DNA from: Selenomonadaceae bacterium
Lineage (GTDB): Bacteria; Bacillota; Negativicutes; Selenomonadales; Selenomonadaceae
Direction of reading: 5' to 3'
DNA: 64,000 nt
Assembly (NCBI GenBank): GCA_017527075.1
Contig: JAFXQM010000024.1
Location: forward strand, 1 to 64,000
The position numbers and the translations under genes were made by a program. This document shows positions 50,057 through 59,129 of this stretch, one piece after another. Each line of letters opens with the position of its first letter. The stretch's first letter is position 1. The notes below the pieces were generated by a model. That model ran no database searches. It was not told the DNA's origin and saw only the letters and a list, made by a program, of their open reading frames with translations.

Positions 50057-51022
50057 ATGAAAATTGTTGTGCTGGACGGTTACACCCTCAACCCCGGCGA
50101 CTTGAGCTGGGACGCGTTGGAAACTTTGGGCGAGTGCAAAATTTATGACCGCACGAGCCTGACCGACGACGCGGAAATTATTTCTCGAATCGGCGACGCG
50201 GAAATTATTTTCACGAACAAGACACCGCTGACGAAAAAAATCCTCGACGCCTGCAACGTGAAATACATCGGCGTGCTCGCCACGGGTTACAACGTCGTCG
50301 ACGTCGACGACGCCCGCGAAAAAAATATTCCCGTCACGAACATTCCGACTTACGGGACGACGGCCGTCGCGCAATTCGCCTTCGCCCTGCTGCTGGAGAT
50401 TTGTCATCACGTCGCTCATCACAGCCGCGCCGTTCACGAGGGGCGTTGGGAAAGTTGTCCCGACTTTTGCTTCTGGGATTATCCGCTGATTGAACTTGCG
50501 GGCAAGACCATGGGCATTATCGGTTACGGGCGAATCGGACAGACGACGGGCAAGCTCGCGCAGGCGTTCGGCATGAAAGTTATCGCGTTCGACGCCATGC
50601 GCGAAGTCGGCACGAAGCTCGGCGATTGTTCGTTCGTGGAGCTCGACGAACTGTTCGCGACCTCGGACGTGATTGCTTTGCACTGCCCGCTCTTCCCGTC
50701 GACGCAGGGCATCATCTGCAAAGAAAATATCGCGAAGATGAAAGACGGCGTCATCATCCTCAACAACAGCCGCGGCGGTTTGATTGTCGAAAAAGATTTG
50801 CGCGAAGCTCTCGACAGCGGAAAAGTTTTGGCGGCGGGCGTGGACGTCGTGTCGACCGAACCGATTAAAGGCGACAATCCTCTGCTCGGCGCGAAAAATT
50901 GTTTCATCACTCCTCACATCAGCTGGGCACCGAAAGAATCTCGCGCGCGGCTCATGAACATTGCCGTAGAAAATCTCAAGGCGTGGCTCGCGGGCAAGCC
51001 CGTCAACGTCGTCAACAAATGA
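50057..51022 (+). CDS. D-2-hydroxyacid dehydrogenase (hydroxypyruvate/glycerate dehydrogenase type)
   Basis: 321 residues, ATG behind GAAGGAGG. Catalytic domain with VLATGYNVVDVDDAREKNIPVTN and NAD motif GIIGYGRIGQTTGKLAQ. The Arg-Glu-His set is carried by NNSRGGLIVEKD, the acidic residue in AAGVDVVSTEP, and FITPHISWAPKESR. Reduces a 2-keto acid such as hydroxypyruvate or glyoxylate with NAD(P)H (family knowledge). Length fits HprA rather than SerA. Its stop overlaps the next start (ATGA), coupling it to the ATPase-like protein. Confidence 0.9.
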   Translation: MKIVVLDGYTLNPGDLSWDALETLGECKIYDRTSLTDDAEIISRIGDAEIIFTNKTPLTKKILDACNVKYIGVLATGYNVVDVDDAREKNIPVTNIPTYGTTAVAQFAFALLLEICHHVAHHSRAVHEGRWESCPDFCFWDYPLIELAGKTMGIIGYGRIGQTTGKLAQAFGMKVIAFDAMREVGTKLGDCSFVELDELFATSDVIALHCPLFPSTQGIICKENIAKMKDGVIILNNSRGGLIVEKDLREALDSGKVLAAGVDVVSTEPIKGDNPLLGAKNCFITPHISWAPKESRARLMNIAVENLKAWLAGKPVNVVNK

Positions 51023-52203
51023 GGCAAATAATTTCCCTGTTCGTGCTCGACGCGCTGATAAGCGGAGCGGTGGCGGCTTGGCTCTACTTCGCGCGCGGGC
51101 TCGACGCGGCACTCATGACGGGGCTTTCAATTTTTATCGCGCTCTCCCCGATTTGTTTAATCTTTGCGTCGCCGTTCACGCTCTTCCTGGCGAAGAGAAA
51201 AATTTCAAAGCTCGGCGTCAAGTGCAACCGATTTAACGCGCTGACAATTTTGAAGGACGCGGACGTGGTCGCGCTGCCTTACAACCGAGTGCTGACGGGC
51301 GGAGAATTTTACATCACGGACTTGGTGCCCGAAGGATTGAATCAGCCGACGCTGCTGGCGATGGCGGCTTGCGCGGAGACCGACGCGGAAAATATTTTGG
51401 GGCGATTGATTTACGACACGGCAAAGCAACGGCGGCTCAGGCTGCAACAGTCGACGAACTTCAAAGAGTTGCCCGGCCTCGGCGTGGAGGCGACGGTCAG
51501 CGGGACGACAATGCGCGTCGGGAATTTGTCTTGGCTGGAAAGTTTAAACGTGTCACTCAGCGCGAAGTTGCGCACGAAGGTTGACCAGCTCCTCGTCAAG
51601 GGCAAGACGGTTTTAATCGTGGCGACGGGCAGGGCGGCTCGCGGGCTCATCGCGCTCAAGGACGACATCAACGACGCGGCGATTAATTTCCTCACCGCCC
51701 TCAAGCAAAACAAAATCGAATCGCTCGTCCTCACCGCGCAACCCAAGAAGATGACCAGTTGGATTACAAAAAATTTTTCGCCCGACAATCTGCGCACGAA
51801 CCTGACGCCCGAAGGAAAATCCCGCGAAGTTCAAATCTTCCGCGCCAAAGGAAAAATCGTCGCAGTCATCGGCAACGACATTCACGACGCGCTCGCGCTG
51901 AAAAATTCCGACGTGTCATTTCTGTTGGCGGGCGGCTCGCTCATTCCCTCGGACGAAAATAAATTTGATTTTGAAATTCCGTCGCTCGAAAGTTTTTTGG
52001 CAATCAGAGAAGTCGCGCTCAAGGTCGCAAAGACTTTGAAAGTCAATCGGCTGCTCGCGCTGGCCTCGTGGATAATTTTGGTGCCGCCCGCGATTATGTC
52101 CGCGCTGGACAATCCGCCGATACCTTTCCATCCGCTGGCGGCGGCGGCGGGCGTGATAATTTTCAGCGCGATAATTTTGGTGAACTCATTGCGAAAAAGT
52201 TAA
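51019..52203 (+). CDS. P-type ATPase-like protein lacking the phosphorylation motif
   Basis: 394 residues from ATG 51019, overlapping the upstream stop. Two N-terminal and two C-terminal membrane helices flank a soluble region aligned by eye with copper-type P1B ATPases. SPICLIFASPFTLFLAKRK stands where the CPC motif helix would be. VVALPYNRVLTGG (residues 83-95) replaces the xxFDKTGTLTxG phosphorylation loop, with Pro87 at the essential Asp. ELPGLGVEATVSGTTMRVGN matches the nucleotide domain, and GNDIHDALALKNSDVS replaces GDGINDAPAL. Key catalytic residues are lost but the frame is intact, so it is a pseudo-enzyme, perhaps regulatory. No heavy-metal domain. Confidence 0.8.
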   Translation: MRQIISLFVLDALISGAVAAWLYFARGLDAALMTGLSIFIALSPICLIFASPFTLFLAKRKISKLGVKCNRFNALTILKDADVVALPYNRVLTGGEFYITDLVPEGLNQPTLLAMAACAETDAENILGRLIYDTAKQRRLRLQQSTNFKELPGLGVEATVSGTTMRVGNLSWLESLNVSLSAKLRTKVDQLLVKGKTVLIVATGRAARGLIALKDDINDAAINFLTALKQNKIESLVLTAQPKKMTSWITKNFSPDNLRTNLTPEGKSREVQIFRAKGKIVAVIGNDIHDALALKNSDVSFLLAGGSLIPSDENKFDFEIPSLESFLAIREVALKVAKTLKVNRLLALASWIILVPPAIMSALDNPPIPFHPLAAAAGVIIFSAIILVNSLRKS

Positions 52204-52212
52204 TTCGGACAG

Positions 52213-52247
52213 AAAAAATCCCCGCCAATTTCGGTGGGGATTTTTTT
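52213..52247. terminator. Bidirectional terminator between convergent genes
   Basis: AATCCCCGCC and GGTGGGGATT arms, with A and T runs on the two sides. Its T run overlaps the stop codon of the minus-strand radical SAM gene. Confidence 0.88.
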
Positions 52248-53484
52248 ATTCGTTCGCGAGGTAATGGCTGAAGTTTCCAATCGTCAGCGACGGGGAAAAT
52301 TTTTTCAGCGCGCGGAGAAATTTTTTTGTGCCGAGGAAATTTTCGTCGGGCGGCATGACGGAAAAAAATTCGTCGGGGTCGTAATTGAGGTTGCGCACTT
52401 GAATCATCTGCACGGGTAGTTCGTCGAGAAAATTTTTCCACGCGTCGAGTTCGGAGGCTCTGTCGTTGAAGCCGGGCATGTACAGCAGGTTCAGCGACAC
52501 GTGAACATTTTTATCCAGCGCATATCGAATCGAATCTTTGACGGCGGCCGGGGAGTAACCCGCGCGATAATATTTTTGATAATTGTCGGCGTTCGCGCTG
52601 ATAATCGACACGCGCATCGAATCCAAGCCCGCGTCGACGATTTTTTTTATGCCCGTCGTGAAGCCCGCGTTCGTGTTGATGTTAATCTGCCCGCGCGTCG
52701 TCGTCGCCCGAATTTTTTTTATCGCCGCGCAAATATTTTCCGCCTGCAAACTCGGCTCGCCCTCGCAGCCCTGCCCGAAGCTGATAATTCCTTCGGGCGC
52801 GTGTGACAAGTGATAAATTCCGACGGCGGCAATTTCTTCGGCGGTCGGCTTGAAAGTGATTCGGCTCTGCGGGCTCGGACAGCACTCGGCGGCCTGCAGG
52901 GAGATACAGCCCAAGCAATTCGCGTTGCACGTCGGAGAAGTCGGCACGCCGCATTCCCAGCGACGATAAAATAAATTTTGCGCGGTCAGGCAGTGCCACT
53001 CCAGCGAACACTTCGCCACCTGCGCGACGATTCGGTTATCGGGCAAATCTTTTTTCACGCGGCGGATAAATTTTTTCAGCGCGGGCGTGTTGTAATGTTC
53101 GGGCTCCCACTTGTGATTCTCGTCAGTGTAAAGTGCGGCGGCGTGGAGTTCGTCTTTGTAAAGGACGACGGCGGTGTATCCGTACAGCGGCAGAATTTGC
53201 GCGCGAGAATTTTTTTGGAAGGCGGGCAGGTGCGTGCGCGTGAAACCCTGCGGCAAAATCGCCGAGACCGCTCGCCCGTTCAGCGGCACGAATTCTCCGC
53301 GCTTGAATCCGATTGCTCTTCGCCGCGGCAGGAACATTAAGTCAGCCGAGTCGGGCAGGCGGATTAAATCTTCGGGCTTGAGCTTGAAAAATTTTTCGCC
53401 GACGCGCCCGACGCCCTCCGCTTCCGGCACGTCGAAGATATTTCCGTGCTCGTCAGTTATCAGTGCTGAGATTTTGTTCCTCAT
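52246..53484 (-). CDS. Radical SAM protein of unknown substrate
   Basis: 412 residues from ATG 53484 behind GAGGAAGG; its first 32 bp overlap the end of pth. The N-terminal ~170 residues form a beta-rich domain. CNANCLGC (Cys-x3-Cys-x2-Cys) is the radical SAM cluster site, preceded by CGVPTSPT. EGIISFGQGCEGEPSL matches the SAM-binding loop. A central TIM-barrel-like region has NINTNAGFT and SLNLLYMPGFNDR. An additional Cys set (CISLQAAECCPS) sits right after the cluster motif. The class resembles stand-alone radical SAM enzymes annotated only generally. Context with pth is probably incidental. Confidence 0.85.
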   Translation of the reverse strand: MRNKISALITDEHGNIFDVPEAEGVGRVGEKFFKLKPEDLIRLPDSADLMFLPRRRAIGFKRGEFVPLNGRAVSAILPQGFTRTHLPAFQKNSRAQILPLYGYTAVVLYKDELHAAALYTDENHKWEPEHYNTPALKKFIRRVKKDLPDNRIVAQVAKCSLEWHCLTAQNLFYRRWECGVPTSPTCNANCLGCISLQAAECCPSPQSRITFKPTAEEIAAVGIYHLSHAPEGIISFGQGCEGEPSLQAENICAAIKKIRATTTRGQININTNAGFTTGIKKIVDAGLDSMRVSIISANADNYQKYYRAGYSPAAVKDSIRYALDKNVHVSLNLLYMPGFNDRASELDAWKNFLDELPVQMIQVRNLNYDPDEFFSVMPPDENFLGTKKFLRALKKFSPSLTIGNFSHYLANE

Positions 53485-54061
53485 GAGCTTTGACCTTCCT
53501 CGGATTGAATTTGTTCATGGCGTTGTCGATTCCCTCTTTGAAAATGCAGAGGACGGCGGGCACGAGTTCATCCAGCGCGGCGGAAATTTTTTGGGCGTCT
53601 TCGGCGGTGAAGGGGCTGAGGACGTGATGATTGACCGTCCAATTTTTTGGCGGACGCCCGACGCCGATTCTCACGCGCGGAAAATTTTTTTCGCCGCCGA
53701 GATGTTGGATAATCGATTCGACGCCGTGATGACCTCCGCCCGAACCTTTTGGGCGCAAGCGAATCATTCCGAGCGGCAAATCCATGTCGTCGTGCGCGAC
53801 GGTCAAATCTTCCGCGCCGAGTTTGTAAAAGTTCATGAGCGAACCGACTGCCTCGCCGCTGAGATTCATGAACGTCTGCGGCTTTACGATTAAAATTTTT
53901 TCTCCGTCGAAGAAACTTTCGGCGACGAGCGCGTTGAATTTTTCTCGCCAATAGGTCGCGGAAATTTTTTCGGCAAGTTTATCGGCGAGCATGAAGCCGA
54001 CGTTGTGTTTGGTCGCGGCGTACTCGGCGGTCGGGTTTCCGAGTCCGACAAAAATTTTCAT
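53453..54061 (-). CDS. pth: Peptidyl-tRNA hydrolase
   Basis: 202 residues. Catalytic His19 in TKHNVGF, FVGLGNP start, KPQTFMNLSG, HDDMDLPLGMIRLRPKGSGGGHHGVESI, all family signatures. Recycles peptidyl-tRNAs; essential and cytoplasmic. Start ATG 54061 follows GGAGGACAG. Stop is inside the 5' end of the radical SAM gene downstream (32-bp overlap). Normal length. Confidence 0.95.
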   Translation of the reverse strand: MKIFVGLGNPTAEYAATKHNVGFMLADKLAEKISATYWREKFNALVAESFFDGEKILIVKPQTFMNLSGEAVGSLMNFYKLGAEDLTVAHDDMDLPLGMIRLRPKGSGGGHHGVESIIQHLGGEKNFPRVRIGVGRPPKNWTVNHHVLSPFTAEDAQKISAALDELVPAVLCIFKEGIDNAMNKFNPRKVKAHEEQNLSTDN

Positions 54062-54142
54062 AAGCTGTCCTCCGTTTGGAAATTAATTTGCTGCGGTGAT
54101 TGTATCAGTTGTCGCCGTGAACTTCAATTTCTCACTTGGTTT

Positions 54143-54169
54143 TAAGTCAAGGAAAAATTCTTTCGATAT
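54143..54169 (+). promoter_or_regulatory. Sigma-28-like promoter before flgM
   Basis: TAAGTCAA at 54143-54150, an 11-bp spacer and TTCGATAT at 54162-54169, close to the sigma-28/FliA pattern TAAAGTTT-N11-GCCGATAA. It fits the class-3 flagellar genes that follow. Confidence 0.6.
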
Positions 54170-54236
54170 ATAAGCAAACATGGAAGACAAACTGAAAAAT
54201 TTTTGCAAGGAATGCAGCCAACAGGTGGTGAAAGTC

Positions 54237-54515
54237 ATGATTGTCAACAACGTGAACTCGTCCTCGAATTATTATTCCAACGTGGCGGCGGCGAGATACA
54301 ACGGTTCAGTCAGCTACGTCCGCGGCGCGCAAAAGAGTGACGCCTTTACTCCGTCGAAGGAGGCGCAGAGCTTCAGCGAAATGCTCAACAAGCTCAAAAA
54401 CACCTCCGACGTTCGCGAGGATAAAGTTCGTCAGCTCCAAGAGAAAATTTCTTCGGGGCAATATTTTGTCTCCGCGCAGGACATCGCGGCGAGTCTTTTG
54501 ACGAATCGTTTCTGA
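54237..54515 (+). CDS. flgM: Anti-sigma-28 factor FlgM
   Basis: 92 residues from ATG 54237, with AGGTGGTGAAAG before it; an upstream ATG at 54180 would add an atypical extension. Ser/Asn-rich start, then helical half with AQSFSEMLNKLKN, DKVRQLQEKISSGQYFVSAQDIAASLL, the FlgM sigma-binding pattern. FlgM holds sigma-28 until the hook is finished and is then exported. First gene of the late flagellar block; flgN follows 10 bp later. Confidence 0.88.
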   Translation: MIVNNVNSSSNYYSNVAAARYNGSVSYVRGAQKSDAFTPSKEAQSFSEMLNKLKNTSDVREDKVRQLQEKISSGQYFVSAQDIAASLLTNRF

Positions 54516-54525
54516 GGCGGCGGAC

Positions 54526-55011
54526 ATGTGGCAGGAATTGATTGAAACGCTCGACAAGCTCGGCGAAGTTTACGACAAGCTGGCGACGCTCGGCGAAAGA
54601 AAAAATTCGGCACTGGTCGCCATCGACATGAAGGGGCTGTCGAACATTCTCGACGAGGAACAACTCTTGGCGGCGCGAATCCAAAAGCTGGAGCAAAAGC
54701 GCGTCGGACTTCTACACGACTTGTCGAAGTCAGATAAAAGCGTGACGGCGGCGACGAAGCCCAAAGATTTTTATCGGACGGCACCCACGCCCGCCGCGCA
54801 GAAAAATTTGATTGAACTGCACGACCGCCTGAGCAAGAGCGTCGACCGAGTTTTGACACTCCGAAACAATAACCGGGTCTTGGCGCAGTGTGCGTTGGAT
54901 TTCGTGCAGGGTCAGCTGAACAGATTGAGCGGTGCCTCCGTCGAGCCGACTTATTCCGGCAAAGGCGCGGGCATCGTCACTCATCAGAAAAAATTTGACT
55001 TCAAAGCTTGA
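54526..55011 (+). CDS. flgN: Flagellar chaperone FlgN
   Basis: 161 residues, all helical, with LIETLDKLGEVYDKLATLGERKNSALVAIDM, split here in helices 1 and 2, the standard FlgN opening. Binds and protects FlgK and FlgL before export. The C-terminus RLSGASVEPTYSGKGAG is disordered. Lies between flgM and a second small helical gene; order flgM-flgN-(second)-flgK. Confidence 0.85.
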   Translation: MWQELIETLDKLGEVYDKLATLGERKNSALVAIDMKGLSNILDEEQLLAARIQKLEQKRVGLLHDLSKSDKSVTAATKPKDFYRTAPTPAAQKNLIELHDRLSKSVDRVLTLRNNNRVLAQCALDFVQGQLNRLSGASVEPTYSGKGAGIVTHQKKFDFKA

Positions 55012-55021
55012 GGGCTCAGCC

Positions 55022-55480
55022 ATGGACGAGACGATTAAAATTTTGCGGGAGCAAGCGATACTTTGCGCGCACCTGCCCGAACTCTTCGACGAGCTGATAA
55101 AAATCATGGAAAGCAATTCGCCCGACGTGCAAGAGCCGATTCGCAAAATCGAATCAACCGTGCGAGACCTGTCGAAGAACGAGCAGAGGGCGCGCGAATT
55201 TTTAAATCGGGTCGGGTCGCCGTCGTTCGCGGAGTATTTGTCCGCGCAGGAAAAAAATATTCAGCGGGACGTGGCGGAAAAACTTTTGAAGAAAACCGCC
55301 GACGCTCAGCTGCGACTCAAGAATCAAGTTTCGCAAGTCAAACTGTTGCTCAAGAAGGGCAAGGACTACGTCGACTTCAACTTGAACATCTTGGCGCGGA
55401 CATCAGCGAGCGACACTTACGGCGCGGCGGCTCAGACGAACTCTCAAAGGACGAGACGAATGTTCGAAGCAAATGTTTAG
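55022..55480 (+). CDS. Second helical flagellar protein, possible FlgN-like
   Basis: 152 residues from ATG 55022. Almost all helix, with charged KLLKKTADAQLRLKNQVSQVKLLLKKGKDYVDFNLNILART, in two stretches, near the C-terminal half. The end of the chain (AQTNSQRTRRMFEANV) is like FlgN-family tails. It replaces nothing else in the usual order and lies directly upstream of flgK. May be a second hook-filament chaperone specific for one junction protein (inference). Starts 10 bp after flgN. Confidence 0.7.
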   Translation: MDETIKILREQAILCAHLPELFDELIKIMESNSPDVQEPIRKIESTVRDLSKNEQRAREFLNRVGSPSFAEYLSAQEKNIQRDVAEKLLKKTADAQLRLKNQVSQVKLLLKKGKDYVDFNLNILARTSASDTYGAAAQTNSQRTRRMFEANV

Positions 55481-55502
55481 GGACAAGGAAGAAGGGAAAA
55501 GA

Positions 55503-55540
55503 AAAATTCCTAATTCCTAATTCCTCATTCCTAATTGAAA
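55503..55540. repeat. Heptanucleotide repeats (CTAATTC)
   Basis: Four TTCCTAA / TTCCTCA units directly upstream of the flgK ribosome site GAAGGGATTGAG. Confidence 0.78.
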
Positions 55541-55554
55541 GAAGGGATTGAGAT

Positions 55555-57519
55555 ATGAGGGCAACATTTTCCGGATTAAATACGATGGTGCGCGGCATCA
55601 TGGCCAATCAGCTGGCACTCGACACCACCGGACACAATATAACCAACGCGGGCACCGAAGGCTACTCCCGACAGACCGTCACGCTCGCGACGACTTACGC
55701 CGAACAACGCGCGGGCTTGCACGGCAACGTCATGGTCGGCACGGGCGTCGACGCTCAGGCTGTCGAACGGGCGCGCAACATTTACGCCGACATCCAATAC
55801 CGCAACGAAAATCCCACGCAAAAATATTACGAGACGATGGCTGTCAACTACGACAAACTCGAAACGATTTTCGACGACAGCAAAAATTTGGGCATTGAGG
55901 CGGCGTTGAATAAATTTTATCAAACGTGGGTGGATCTCTCGACGAACGCTTCCAACTCATCTGCGCGGACGCAAGTCATTGAGCAGGGCAGAAACTTAAG
56001 CGACATTCTTCAGACGTCGACCGCCGAACTTCAAGAGCAAATCCGCTCGCAATACGAAGACCTCAAATCGGAGATAAAGCAGGTTGACGACATCCTCGAA
56101 GAAATTGTCCTGTTCAACAAGCAAATCGTCACGCAGGAAGTCACGGGCGCGACCGCCAACGACCTGCGCGACCGCCGCGACCTGCTCGTCGATAAGCTGT
56201 CCGATTACATGAACATTTCCTTCACCGAAAACGAACTCGGAGCTTATCAGATAAACTCGGGCGGCGTCACTTTGGTCAACGGCTCGACACGCGGGCACCT
56301 CCTCATGAGCGACGGCATCTCCTCCAGCCTCTACGGCGTCGACTACGGCGTGACCGACTACAACATCAAAATCAAGGAAAGCAATTTGGTTTTCACGCCG
56401 CAAAACGGAATCCTAAAGGCGCGCCTCGACTCCATCGCCGAAAACAAATCTTATATCGACAAATTGGCGGATATCGCCAGCTTCATGCTCACCGCCTTCA
56501 ACGACCAGCACAAGCAGGGTTGGGACATCAACGGCAATTATAAATTCGTTAAGGAAGACGGCAAGACGACTTACACGGGCTCTACGGACGGCATGACGGC
56601 GGTTGAGTTCGCAATCGCGGGCGACGACGGAGAAATGGAAACTTACCTGACCGCCGAACAAGCCGCGACCGTCACTTTGAATCCGGACGGAAAATATTAT
56701 CTCGGCACCCAAGAAGTCACCAAGCTCAACGGCGACACAATCTTTCGGACGACGGGCGGAGAAATTATAAAGAAAGTCCCCGACACGATTAATTTCTTCG
56801 GCAAGGGCTCAATCGATTACGAATACCGCTACGACTCGGAGTTCAAAGACAATTATCTTTACAAATACGACCCCGACGAACTCGACGACAAGAAAAATCT
56901 TTTGAGCGGCGTGCAGATTATCGCGGCGTTGGAAGTCAACACAATGTTCTCGGAGAATCGCGGCGATCGTTACGTGGCGGCGGCTACGAGTTATGAAGTT
57001 GCCGAGCGGCAGAACGACGACATGACAATCACCCGCCAATACATTCCCATGCAGTGGGGCAACCGCACCGGCGACGGCACCAACGCTGTTTACCTCAGCG
57101 AGCTGTTCAACATTTCGCAGGAGACAATCCTCAGTGACGGCAAGGCAAATGCTCTCATCTCGAAAAATTTATACCTCCGCGACTTGGACGGCAACCGAAT
57201 CGCCGAGAACGGAAAGCCCTCGACCGACCCCGTTTACGGCACGGCGATGACGACGCTCAGTTTAAATTCCTACTACCAGAAAGCAATGTCGACCATGGGC
57301 ATTGACGCCTACTCGACCGATGTGAACTATGAAGGCATGCAGGCGATTATGACGCAGGTTACAAATTGGCGTGACTCGACCGCGGGCGTCGATTGGAACG
57401 AAGAGCTCACCAACATGATTAAATTCCAAAAAGGTTTTACGTCGTGCTCGCGTTGCCTGAACGCCATGGACGAATGCCTGGATCGTCTCGTCAACTCGAC
57501 CGGCGTCGTCGGCAGATAA
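55555..57519 (+). CDS. flgK: Hook-filament junction protein FlgK (HAP1)
   Basis: 654 residues. N-terminal STFSGLNTMVRGIMANQLALD-like start (MRATFSGLNTMVRGIMANQ) and NTTGHNITNAGTEGYSRQTV match FlgK; the C-terminus ends MIKFQKGFTSCSRCLNAMDECLDRLVN, the coiled-coil region that joins the hook. The central region is longer than in Escherichia coli (547 residues), with extra surface domains near 290-480. Joins filament to hook; exported by the flagellar system. Few AAAATTTT motifs. Confidence 0.93.
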   Translation: MRATFSGLNTMVRGIMANQLALDTTGHNITNAGTEGYSRQTVTLATTYAEQRAGLHGNVMVGTGVDAQAVERARNIYADIQYRNENPTQKYYETMAVNYDKLETIFDDSKNLGIEAALNKFYQTWVDLSTNASNSSARTQVIEQGRNLSDILQTSTAELQEQIRSQYEDLKSEIKQVDDILEEIVLFNKQIVTQEVTGATANDLRDRRDLLVDKLSDYMNISFTENELGAYQINSGGVTLVNGSTRGHLLMSDGISSSLYGVDYGVTDYNIKIKESNLVFTPQNGILKARLDSIAENKSYIDKLADIASFMLTAFNDQHKQGWDINGNYKFVKEDGKTTYTGSTDGMTAVEFAIAGDDGEMETYLTAEQAATVTLNPDGKYYLGTQEVTKLNGDTIFRTTGGEIIKKVPDTINFFGKGSIDYEYRYDSEFKDNYLYKYDPDELDDKKNLLSGVQIIAALEVNTMFSENRGDRYVAAATSYEVAERQNDDMTITRQYIPMQWGNRTGDGTNAVYLSELFNISQETILSDGKANALISKNLYLRDLDGNRIAENGKPSTDPVYGTAMTTLSLNSYYQKAMSTMGIDAYSTDVNYEGMQAIMTQVTNWRDSTAGVDWNEELTNMIKFQKGFTSCSRCLNAMDECLDRLVNSTGVVGR

Positions 57520-57552
57520 TTAACGGAAACTAACGACTAAGGAGGGATTTCT

Positions 57553-58983
57553 ATGGGCGTAAGAATAGGCAGCATGCATTTCATGTATAACTATCAGCAG
57601 TCACTCAATCATGCCTATCAGCAGCAGGGCAAACTTTTTGAGCAGGCGGACGGCTCCTCACTTCACCGCGCCAGCGACAACCCGATGAATTACGCGAAGC
57701 TCCTGCGCTACAACGTCAGCGAATCCGAAAACAATCAATACTTGGAGAACATCAAGACCGCAGGCTCGTGGATGAAACACTCCGACGACGTTATGATTCA
57801 CATGACGGAAATGATGCAGACGTTGAAGGAAAAATCCGTTCACGCGGCGAATTCCGACAACGCCGAGGACGATTACGCGGCGATTCACAAAGAAATGTTC
57901 GCGCACATGCAAGAGCTCGTTTCCGTGGCGAACAGCCAACTCGGCGACAGATATCTTTTCTCCGGACAAAAAGATTTGACCAAACCCTTTGAGATGTCGC
58001 TGAAGGAATACGACCGCGGGCTGGCGAAAAATCTTGACGTTTCTCAGTCAGCGTTTTTCAAAGGAACCGACTCCGACTACAACACGCAGCTTTTCCAAAT
58101 GCTCACGTTGAAGGACAGCGACGGCAACACTTTTTATCTGGAGATGGACGGCGGCAGGCTGGACACGGATAAAGTTCAATACAATCTTTACACCAAAGAA
58201 TTTATTGACGAGGGCTATAAGGAAGTCATCGCGCACGGCTACACGACAATCGAAGCCGCGCAGAACTCTGACGACGAAGATGTTAAAGCTCTCCTCAAGG
58301 CGGGCACCGTCACTCAGCTGGACGAAGAGCAATTCAAAGTCTCTGACGCCTTCACGAACCAGGGCTTGTTGCAGAAAAAAGATGACGTCCCCGAATCCTT
58401 GAAAGATTTGTTCACCTACGACGACCAAACTCCTCAGCGCGTCAAAGGAATTACAATCGACGGCAAGGAATACACCTTCGAAACGGTCAAGCAAAATATC
58501 GTAACTTATAACGGCGATGAAAATCTTATTTCGATGGTCAAACTCAACGGCGCGACCGACCCCAACGCCGACACGGTCAATTCGACGGGCGGCGGCATGT
58601 TCGGCAGAGATATTTTCGACAACGCGGCTTCCGGCAACACGGCTTCGGGCACGGCAATGCTCAACGAACTGTTCGGGCTTTGCTCCAAAGTCAACAACTG
58701 CGACATTCACTGGATGTCCTCCGACGGCGTGACGATTGCCGACGTTGCTCACTCAACAATGCTCGTTCAAGAAACAAAAGTCGGCGCGCGTCAGCAACTT
58801 TACAATCAAGTTGAAACCATGCTCAACGCTCAAGCCGACAATATCACCGAAGATATCACCAACGTCAGCGGCGCGGATATCGCCGACCTCGCGACGAAGC
58901 TCATGCAACAGACTGCGCTTTATAATCTGTCGCTGTCACTCGGCGGACGAATTCTCCCGCAATCCTTGGCAGATTATCTCTAA
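57553..58983 (+). CDS. flgL: Hook-filament junction protein FlgL (HAP3)
   Basis: 476 residues, ATG behind AAGGAGGG. MGVRIGSMHFMYNYQQSLNHAY start and the SSLHRASDNPMNYAKLLRYN motif are FlgL/flagellin D0-D1. The C-terminus LMQQTALYNLSLSLGGRILPQSL completes the coiled coil. Longer than typical FlgL (~300) owing to a large insertion (~150-400). Exported junction protein between FlgK and filament. Confidence 0.92.
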   Translation: MGVRIGSMHFMYNYQQSLNHAYQQQGKLFEQADGSSLHRASDNPMNYAKLLRYNVSESENNQYLENIKTAGSWMKHSDDVMIHMTEMMQTLKEKSVHAANSDNAEDDYAAIHKEMFAHMQELVSVANSQLGDRYLFSGQKDLTKPFEMSLKEYDRGLAKNLDVSQSAFFKGTDSDYNTQLFQMLTLKDSDGNTFYLEMDGGRLDTDKVQYNLYTKEFIDEGYKEVIAHGYTTIEAAQNSDDEDVKALLKAGTVTQLDEEQFKVSDAFTNQGLLQKKDDVPESLKDLFTYDDQTPQRVKGITIDGKEYTFETVKQNIVTYNGDENLISMVKLNGATDPNADTVNSTGGGMFGRDIFDNAASGNTASGTAMLNELFGLCSKVNNCDIHWMSSDGVTIADVAHSTMLVQETKVGARQQLYNQVETMLNAQADNITEDITNVSGADIADLATKLMQQTALYNLSLSLGGRILPQSLADYL

Positions 58984-59129
58984 TCTCAATCCTTGATAAC
59001 TCAATAAACTTTTACCTGCAGGCGTCAGCGAATACACTCGTTGCCGTCTATTGCTGTTTTCGGGATTTTCATTCTCGGCAAAAATTTCGGCGGCATGCAG
59101 GAAAAATTACGGAAAGGAGGGAATAAGCC

